Positions 60,301-64,000 of a stretch of DNA of 64,000 nt are shown here, one piece after another. Under the pieces are notes generated by a model, which was not told the origin of the DNA, searched no databases, and saw only the letters and a list, made by a program, of their open reading frames with translations. Position 1 is the stretch's first letter. The number at the start of each line of letters is the position of its first letter. This DNA is from Actinomyces oricola (GTDB lineage Bacteria > Actinomycetota > Actinomycetes > Actinomycetales > Actinomycetaceae): the NCBI RefSeq assembly GCF_004104015.1, contig NZ_RYFV01000012.1, forward strand, positions 1 to 64,000, read 5' to 3'. The position numbers and the translations under genes were made by a program.

Positions 60301-60625
60301 CGGCGACGCTGGAGCCGCGAACGACACCTCTGACGCCGACGCGGTCGCTCAGGGGGCTGAGACTGCGCCCACGGACGCCCCCAGCGCAGCCGCCGGCACC
60401 GCCCCGAGCCCGACGCCCACCCCTAGCGCCGCCGCCTCCGCCTCAGCCGGGACGGGGGACCCCAAGACCGACCTGGATACGGCCCTGGCTGACGCCCAGG
60501 CGGCAATGACCGAAGCGGACACCGCTTTGAAGAATGGCGATTGGGCCGCCTACGGCGTGGCGCAGGACAAGCTCGACGACGCCATTACCAGAGCCATCGA
60601 CGCTCAACAGCGCATGGGCGGGTAA
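57362..60625 (+). CDS. UPF0182-family large membrane protein
   Basis: 1087 residues from the GTG at 57362, with GGAG eight bases upstream. An acidic then basic, Ser/Pro-rich N-terminus of about 90 residues is followed by seven membrane helices (about residues 97-120, 135-160, 195-213, 235-265, 283-300, 330-352 and 360-382). A large outer domain then starts around VQKFVVDPNAQREEAQYIDR and contains NEHTVYTHGYGVVTAYGN and PRIYFGQSS. A Ala/Pro/Thr-rich linker and a short C-terminal helical domain (ALADAQAAMTEADTALKNGD) end it. This domain order is the Rv3193c family; the function is unknown, probably in the cell envelope. Confidence 0.93.
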   Translation: MSRWSDDEPTDLPDSTSPDGEGDEGGTEDDRASSSREDRVRSGFFARAEAWSRIGARQGSGSKSEKKEPKGGSPSGPRTPRSGRGPDRRQPGPLATTIGILLAAGVIIVFLSQVWTEVLWYNQLGFARVLWTQWISTGVLFIVGFLVMFLAILGAMFSAYRAREISLPTDEAARNLEAYRTAIEPLRRPLGWGVPAVLALLGAAWELAPHWREILLALNAEPFGVKDPQFGLDVSFYVFILPVLSILVGYLSRVVIFAGLASVVVHYLYGGISVVRQPHFTRAARVHLAVFLTLFSLLEGARHWLGRYTALYASNPKFDGATYTDVNAVIPANGILAAIAVVIAVLFVFSVRSSSWRLPITGVAVMVVSSLLIGVVYPLAVQKFVVDPNAQREEAQYIDRNIKATLAAYGLDGVEITAYDATTTAEAGQLLADAESTTSIRLLDPNLVSATFRQLQQNKQYYSFSSSLNVDRYVVDGSSRDTVIAVRELNLDGLDAGQRTWINEHTVYTHGYGVVTAYGNTVASGGVPSFWEGGIPSTGDLGDYEPRIYFGQSSPSYSIVGGDDGGNPRELDYPDDTAQSGQVNTTFAGNGGPDVSNPWNRLLYAVKFQEMNILFSQEVRDGSQILYDRNPAERVAKVAPWLTLDGNPYPAVVDDDDDPNTPRRVVWIVDGYTTSNNYPYSQHESLEDTVSDATTGSTALLGAPAESNYVRNSVKAVVDAYDGSVTLYQWDENDPILRAWESVFPGAITPMSEMSADLMAHMRYPEDLFKVQRTVMARYHVTDPEDFYSGGDFWKVPDDPTKDGDGAQAPYYLTLKMPDQENASFSLSSVYIIGGNTDRNVLTGFLAVDSETATGQPGVRNPGYGKLRLLELPRSSNVAGPGQVQNNFDSNQVASPALNLLSQQGSQVIKGNLLTLPVGGGLLYVQPVYVQSSQGTQYPLLRKVLVAFGDRVGFADTLSEALDQIFGGDSGATTGEQVVDGDAGAANDTSDADAVAQGAETAPTDAPSAAAGTAPSPTPTPSAAASASAGTGDPKTDLDTALADAQAAMTEADTALKNGDWAAYGVAQDKLDDAITRAIDAQQRMGG

Positions 60626-60660
60626 GACGCCCGCGCGGGCCGCTGCGCTGCAGCGCCGGT

Positions 60661-60706
60661 CGTGCCTGGTGTCCCCAAGAAAGTCTTGTTGGGGACACCA
60701 GGCACG
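60661..60706. terminator. Bidirectional terminator between UPF0182 and SDR genes
   Basis: A perfect 16-bp stem (CGTGCCTGGTGTCCCC and its complement) with an inner CAAGA/TCTTG mini-stem in the 14-base loop. It lies 36 bases after the UPF0182 stop and 35 bases beyond the stop of the convergent SDR gene. Confidence 0.85.
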
Positions 60707-60740
60707 TCATTTACGAGCGGATTGTCGCCAAACGCCCGAA

Positions 60741-61625
60741 CTAGCGTCGACTGCTCTTCTCCCCGGGCCGGTCTTCGTCCCCGCTGCCGGGTGTGGGTGC
60801 GAGGCCTGCGAGGGGCCCGTAGAAATGGGAGGCGGTGCTGCCGCCGTCGATGAGGATGTCGCTGCCGGTGATGAACGAGCCGCGGTCGCTCATCAGCAGT
60901 TCGCCCACGGTGCCGACCTCATCGGGGGTCCCGGCACGGCCGGCCGGGGAGAGCTCGATCATGCGCCGGTACCCGGCACCGTTGGAGCCGTTCAGCTCGT
61001 CGAGGGCGAGCGGGGTGATAATGATGCCGGGGCTGATCGCATTGACCCGCGCCCCGCGCTCGGCCCATCGCACGGCCTCGGCCTGGACCCGGAGCACATT
61101 GGCGCGTTTGGAAATCTGGTACGCGTGCAGGCCGTCGCGCAGCTGCCCGGGCTGGAGCAGGGGCAGTGAGAGCAGTTCGTCGACCGGGGTGGTCGCGAGA
61201 GCGCGGTCCGCCTCGGCGCTGAGTGAGGGCAGGCGGTGGCCGGACTGGGAGGAGATCACCACGGCAGAGCCGCCCGCGGCAATCACCCGGCCGAACTCCT
61301 CCAGGACGAGCGCGGTGCCGTAGAGGTCGACGTGAAGAATCTGCTCGATCGAGGCCTGGCTGGCCGAGACACCGGCGGCATGGACAACGCCGGTGATCTC
61401 GCCGAGCGCGTTCGCCGTTTCTACGAGGGCGCGCACGGACTCCCGGGACGAGACGTCCACGACGGCGGTGGATGTCTTGAAGCCGGCGTCGGCGAGCACC
61501 TGCGCCGCGGCGTCGGCGTTCTCCTGTCGCACATCGGCGAGCAGGACGTGACGTCCGGCGCTGACGCGGCGGGCGATCGCCTGCCCGATGGATCCGGATC
61601 CGATGACAACGGTGATCTGAGTCAT
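60741..61625 (-). CDS. Short-chain dehydrogenase/reductase (SDR) family oxidoreductase
   Basis: 294 residues from the ATG at 61625, with AAGGAAGGA upstream. Classical SDR: the dinucleotide-binding GSGSIGQAIARRV near residue 10, a weakly conserved NAAG replaced by HAAGVSASQ, the catalytic Ser in VVISSQSGHRLPSLS and Tyr/Lys in HAYQISKRANVLRVQAEAV near residue 170. AISPGIIITPLALDEL is the usual post-catalytic loop, and ITGSDILIDGGSTASH the usual end. A 35-residue insertion around LATTPVDELLSLPLLQPGQ lies before the Tyr motif. The substrate is unknown. Confidence 0.9.
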   Translation of the reverse strand: MTQITVVIGSGSIGQAIARRVSAGRHVLLADVRQENADAAAQVLADAGFKTSTAVVDVSSRESVRALVETANALGEITGVVHAAGVSASQASIEQILHVDLYGTALVLEEFGRVIAAGGSAVVISSQSGHRLPSLSAEADRALATTPVDELLSLPLLQPGQLRDGLHAYQISKRANVLRVQAEAVRWAERGARVNAISPGIIITPLALDELNGSNGAGYRRMIELSPAGRAGTPDEVGTVGELLMSDRGSFITGSDILIDGGSTASHFYGPLAGLAPTPGSGDEDRPGEKSSRR

Positions 61626-61689
61626 GAGGGTTCCTTCCTTCAGACGGCGAGCATAACCTCCCTCGCATTTCGCGACATTTTGCTCGTTT

Positions 61690-61851
61690 GTGACCACCCC
61701 GCCTACCGACGACCTACGTGGCCGACGACACCAACGAGGCCCGACCCTCGCCCAGGCCGCCACTGACCTGAACACCTCACCGGCCCGCATTAGCGAACTT
61801 GAACGCGGCACCCGCCTCGGCACCATCCTCGCCAACATCTACCGCCACTAA
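61690..61851 (+). CDS. Small XRE-like HTH peptide, probable gene remnant
   Basis: A 53-codon frame starting at GTG and ending TAA. The central part (LAQAATDLNTSPARISELER, then G) reads as a helix-turn-helix of the XRE type, where ARISELERG is the recognition helix and following ERG signature. The N-terminus is short and polar, the C-terminus ends IYRH. No ribosome-binding site is seen. It is too short for a full regulator and could be the tail of a decayed transposase or DNA-binding gene next to the tRNA/element boundary. Confidence 0.5.
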   Translation: MTTPPTDDLRGRRHQRGPTLAQAATDLNTSPARISELERGTRLGTILANIYRH

Positions 61852-62055
61852 TCACTATCGCCTCACCACCCCTTGACGCCCATAGGAGCATCACCAGCGG
61901 CCGGCAGCTTTTAGGAGGTTTGGGTCAGGAACAGGCGCTGGAAGCGGCGAGCGCCCTTATGGGGCGTGACTGTGCCGGAGGCGATCTGAGGGGCGCGGCA
62001 ATGGGGCCGCTCGGCCGCAGCCGATTGAAGGTGAGGCAAAGCACGTACCTCAGAC

Positions 62056-62085
62056 TTGAGGCCGGCAGCGAGGTTGGCCTATTGT
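62056..62085 (+). promoter_or_regulatory. Promoter of the initiator tRNA gene
   Basis: TTGAGG, an 18-base spacer and TATTGT form a reasonable sigma-70-type promoter whose start point would fall near 62092, a few bases before the tRNA. Confidence 0.5.
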
Positions 62086-62096
62086 TATCTGGCCGA

Positions 62097-62170
62097 CGCG
62101 GGGTGGAGCAGTTCGGTAGCTCGCCGGGCTCATAACCCGGAGGTCGCAGGTTCGAATCCTGCCCCCGCCA
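62097..62170 (+). tRNA. Initiator tRNA-fMet (CAT)
   Basis: 74 bases without encoded CCA. Acceptor CGCGGGG pairs with CCCCGC, while positions 1 and 72 (C and C) do not pair, the hallmark of initiators. The anticodon loop CTCATAA lies on a stem with three consecutive G-C pairs (GGG/CCC), also initiator-specific. The T arm GCAGGTTCGAATCCTGC is standard. The gene marks the left border of a phage-like region: the repressor gene downstream reads antisense into it. Confidence 0.96.
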
Positions 62171-62501
62171 CGAGACCGGGGGCCCCGGCACCATCAGGTG
62201 CCGGGGCCTTCCGCGTTCCCGGCACGTAGGGCGCTGGCGTGAAACCTGCCTGCGCGCTGTAAGACGGCATGAGCGAGTCGACGTTGACCCCAAGAGCCTC
62301 AGCGGTTGCATACAGATCGGCCAGGCTCCATCCCACCTGCCCTCGGAGCTTGAGGGAGATCGACGGACCGGACATACCGATGCGCCGCCCAAGCTCTGCG
62401 CGAGTAATGCCCTGGTGAAACATCACCTGGTTGATCGTCATACCAAGCGCCGCGTCGGCGCTCAGTGTGCCAGGAGGGGTGAGGAGCCGTTCGTTCATCA
62501 T
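62130..62501 (-). CDS. XRE-family phage-type repressor, frame running into the tRNA gene
   Basis: 123 codons from the ATG at 62501. The HTH is clear: TINQVMFHQGITRAELGRRI and GMSGPSISLKLRGQVGWSLA near residues 22-62, then LYATAEALGVNVDSLMP, a Cro/C1-type repressor domain. From about residue 90 the frame is only the antisense of the tRNA terminator and tRNA, giving the tail GAGFEPATSGL known from genes at tRNA attachment sites. The native protein may therefore end elsewhere before integration. It is divergent from an excisionase-like gene, like a phage immunity region. Confidence 0.8.
   Translation of the reverse strand: MMNERLLTPPGTLSADAALGMTINQVMFHQGITRAELGRRIGMSGPSISLKLRGQVGWSLADLYATAEALGVNVDSLMPSYSAQAGFTPAPYVPGTRKAPAPDGAGAPGLVAGAGFEPATSGL
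62180..62209 (+). terminator. Terminator of the tRNA gene
   Basis: A perfect 12-bp stem, GGCCCCGGCACC and its complement, with loop ATCA and a following TTCC. It lies ten bases after the tRNA. It overlaps the 3' part of the antisense repressor reading frame. Confidence 0.75.
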
Positions 62502-62525
62502 GGTTCAACTCTGTCATGAACGATT

Positions 62526-62555
62526 AAGATCGTCAACATCCTCGTGATGGATCTT
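62526..62555. promoter_or_regulatory. Operator-like inverted repeats between repressor and HTH gene
   Basis: AAGATC (62526-62531) and GATCTT (62550-62555) enclose CATC-CTCGT-GATG (62537-62549). Nested dyads in the 76-base divergent gap of a repressor/early-gene pair are what an immunity operator looks like. Confidence 0.45.
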
Positions 62556-62577
62556 ACGCATGTAGCCGTGTACCATC

Positions 62578-62892
62578 ATGTTCATGGCAGTTAAGAATCC
62601 TTACGGAGAAGGCGAGTTGCTCACGGCGGCTGAAGTCGCTGAGCTCCTCCCTGACACGTCAGCGCAGACGGTCTTGAGGTGGGCTCGGCAGGGCGCACTC
62701 GCCTTCGTCAAGCTTCCGAGCGGACGCAAGTACTTCCGACGAGCCGACATTGAGGCTCTGCTGACGCCAGTGGTCGCCTCTGCTGCGTCTGCGGGGTCGG
62801 CTGATGCTGCGGGTCCGGTTGAGATGCCTGGACAGGGTCGCTTGTGGTCGGCGGCGATGTCGTCGCCTGCTGGTGGGGGTGATCCGTCGTGA
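62578..62892 (+). CDS. Excisionase-like helix-turn-helix protein
   Basis: 104 residues from the ATG at 62578 (or 62584); no ribosome-binding site is evident. Residues about 12-60 form a MerR-type winged helix of the excisionase (HTH_17) group: LLTAAEVAELLPDTSAQTVL, RWARQGALAFVKLPSGRKYF and RRADIEALL. The C-terminal 40 residues are Ala/Gly/Pro-rich. Its stop overlaps the next start as GTGA. It is likely the first gene of the element's early operon, acting as an excisionase or transcriptional modulator. No integrase is in the window. Confidence 0.82.
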   Translation: MFMAVKNPYGEGELLTAAEVAELLPDTSAQTVLRWARQGALAFVKLPSGRKYFRRADIEALLTPVVASAASAGSADAAGPVEMPGQGRLWSAAMSSPAGGGDPS

Positions 62893-63998
62893 GTGTGGTG
62901 GCGTCGGCATGGGCGTGGTCGGTTATGGGGGCGGGTCCGATGCCGAAGTTGGTGTTGGCGGCGTTGGCGGATCAGGCGGATGACGATGGTTGGTGCTGGC
63001 CGTCGCAGGCGGCGATCGCGGAGCGTTGTGAGATGGGCGAGCGGACAGTGCGGAGGCATATCGCGACGCTCCGGAGTCTGGGACTTTTGACCCCTGTGGC
63101 GAGGTCTTCGTCGTGGGGTCGGCGGTCGAATGGGTATCAGCTTCATGTGGGTGCCGTGGTGGATGCTGGTGAGAATTCGTTGGAATCCGGGCAACAGGCC
63201 AATCTGGCCTCTTGCGATGACTCGTCGGACGACGAGTCTGTGGATAACTCGCCCGGGGGGTGTGTTTCTGTTGAGATTCCGGCAACAGGCCAATCTGGCC
63301 TCTTGCGCAACCGGCCAGATTGGCCTCTTGCGCAACCGGCCACTGTTGGCCGGTCGCAACCGGCCAACAGTGGCCGGTTGCTACCTATAAAGGAAGAACC
63401 ACCATTAGAACCACCAGACCAGACCGAGCTTGACCGCGAGGAGTCTCCAGCGCGCGGGGCGCCGTTGGTTGGGTCTGGTCCGGCACCCGAGGACCCGGGA
63501 CATTCGTCCCAGACTGGTGGGCGGGGTCCGGCTCCGGCGGGGCCGGGTGGGGCGGTTCACCTGCTGGGTTCGTGCCTGCCTGAGCGGATGAGGGTTCTGG
63601 ATCCTGAGGGGGCTCGGGTGGTGGCTGGGCTGCTGGTTGAGCGGTTGGATGCGGGGTGGCGTCCGGAGGAGATCATGCGGGTGATGGATCAGCGGCTGCC
63701 GGCGTCGGTGGGGCGTTTGTCGTCGTTGGTGGCGCACCGGCTGCGGGTGAATGTGGCGCCGGATCTGGCGCCGATGCGGGGATCGCCGGCGGTTGATCGG
63801 TTGGGGATGTCTGATGATGAGCGTTTTGCGTTGGCGCGGCGTCGGTCGGAGGCGTTGGCTGCTGAGCGGCCTCGTCGGGGGGATCCGGCTTTTGGCCGGG
63901 CTTTTGAGGAGGCTCGGCTTGAGATGCCGGGTGCGGATCATTTGGCGCTTGCTCGGAGGGCTGCGGACATTCTTCGTGTGGGAGTTTGTGATGAGTGA
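62889..63998 (+). CDS. Replication-initiator-like protein of a phage or integrative element
   Basis: 369 residues starting at GTG, overlapping the preceding stop. The N-terminal 95 residues are a winged HTH of the HTH_36/phage O type (PMPKLVLAALADQADDDGWC, PSQAAIAERCEMGERTVRRH and IATLRSLGLL). Residues about 100-170 are encoded by DNA repeats and read as GQQANLASC and similar; a Pro-rich linker follows. The C-terminal 160 residues (SCLPERMRVLDPEGARVVAG and MSDDERFALARRRSEALAAE) are helical. Layout and the internal iterons match lambda O-like initiators. Third codon positions turn G/T-rich toward the end, unlike the chromosome. A possible next start (ATG at 63998) overlaps its stop. Confidence 0.75.
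   Translation: MSVVASAWAWSVMGAGPMPKLVLAALADQADDDGWCWPSQAAIAERCEMGERTVRRHIATLRSLGLLTPVARSSSWGRRSNGYQLHVGAVVDAGENSLESGQQANLASCDDSSDDESVDNSPGGCVSVEIPATGQSGLLRNRPDWPLAQPATVGRSQPANSGRLLPIKEEPPLEPPDQTELDREESPARGAPLVGSGPAPEDPGHSSQTGGRGPAPAGPGGAVHLLGSCLPERMRVLDPEGARVVAGLLVERLDAGWRPEEIMRVMDQRLPASVGRLSSLVAHRLRVNVAPDLAPMRGSPAVDRLGMSDDERFALARRRSEALAAERPRRGDPAFGRAFEEARLEMPGADHLALARRAADILRVGVCDE
63190..63381. repeat. Iteron array inside the initiator gene, candidate replication origin
   Basis: Five related units of about 25 bases lie within the coding sequence. An isolated unit at 63190-63216 is identical over 27 bases to 63281-63307. Further units start at about 63307, 63332 and 63356, giving a 24-25-base period. 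Every unit has the core GGCC-A..T-GGCC. Units pair as inverted copies: AGGCCAATCTGGCC (63287-63300) against 63313-63326, and a perfect 21-bp inverted repeat 63333-63353 against 63360-63380. A perfect DnaA box lies between units one and two, and A/T-rich DNA follows. Confidence 0.8.
63239..63247 (-). promoter_or_regulatory. Perfect DnaA box
   Basis: TGTGGATAA on the plus strand is the exact complement of the DnaA box TTATCCACA. It lies between the isolated iteron (63190-63216) and the clustered ones (from 63281). Confidence 0.6.
63382..63420. other. A/T-rich stretch after the iterons (candidate unwinding element)
   Basis: From TACCTATAAAGGAAGAACC to the following CACCATTAGAACCACC the A+T content exceeds one half, against roughly one third in the flanks. 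Its position directly behind the iterons corresponds to the melting region of lambdoid origins. Confidence 0.5.
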
Positions 63999-64000
63999 TG

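Noticed and set aside
63181-63390. The repeat cluster as a CRISPR array
   Set aside because: Units are directly adjacent with no unique spacers of constant length, are self-complementary, and lie inside a coding frame.

Overview
The window looks like a chromosome segment of a high-GC actinomycete of the Actinomyces/Schaalia type (order Actinomycetales). Three things support this: C-rich third codon positions with many GTG starts, several gene families typical of Actinobacteria (DUF3107, AdnAB, UvrD2 with an HRDC domain, PPA1309, UPF0182, DUF4418), and DtxR-type and DasR/NagR-type operator sequences. There is no programmed frameshift in prfB and no plasmid backbone. All assignments were made by reading motifs; no database search was run.

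Layout. 1-84 is the 3' end of a 16S rRNA gene, directly followed by DUF3107 and not by a 23S gene. 0.7-8.9 kb holds the AdnA/AdnB double-strand-break resection motor-nuclease and a degenerate phosphotransferase. 9.1-13.8 kb is a compact Tad (Flp-type) pilus operon: ATPase, two inner-membrane platform proteins, a small DUF4244 pilin-like peptide and three TadE/TadG-like minor pilins. 14-16.3 kb has a small membrane protein divergent from a LysR regulator, then a decayed YtrA-GntR/ABC exporter locus. prfB (16.4-17.5 kb) is followed by a mosaic region (17.6-22 kb): a 553-aa protein of unknown function, a 97-bp duplicate of the ettA 5' end, an ABC permease truncated at that duplicate, its intact ATPase and a CPBP protease. 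Intact ettA follows.

23.9-29.4 kb carries a membrane-anchored Mrr-like protein and an operon with a strong DtxR/IdeR box (DUF4418, DUF6273, two FtsX-type permeases, ATPase), which looks like the ABC part of the bacterial iron-acquisition cluster that elsewhere contains FTR1 and Tp34. 29.5-38.5 kb is a sugar region: tesB, ptsI, a lone EIIB, malQ, and an N-acetylglucosamine-type PTS split into EIIC and EIIB-EIIA units. A DasR/NagR-like GntR gene lies between the two units, and a dre-like operator lies upstream of each. 38.7-49 kb holds surface and housekeeping genes: pepN, an LCP ligase, a sortase-anchored protein, an M13 peptidase, rpiB, nei and a cysteine desulfurase. 49-60.6 kb is the conserved actinobacterial block nudC-uvrD2-ThiF-like-PDZ/Lon-Zincin_2-PPA1309-UPF0182. 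In mycobacteria this block adjoins adnAB; here about 40 kb separates them.

The right end (62.1-64 kb) is the edge of a mobile element next to an initiator tRNA gene. It has a phage-type XRE repressor whose reading frame runs antisense into the tRNA, an excisionase-like HTH protein, and a replication-initiator-like protein. Inside the initiator coding sequence are about 25-bp palindromic iterons, a perfect DnaA box and an A/T-rich stretch, arranged like the phage lambda O gene origin. This candidate origin, the iron-box operon with an embedded DUF6273 gene, and the recombination scar at ettA are the most interesting signals.
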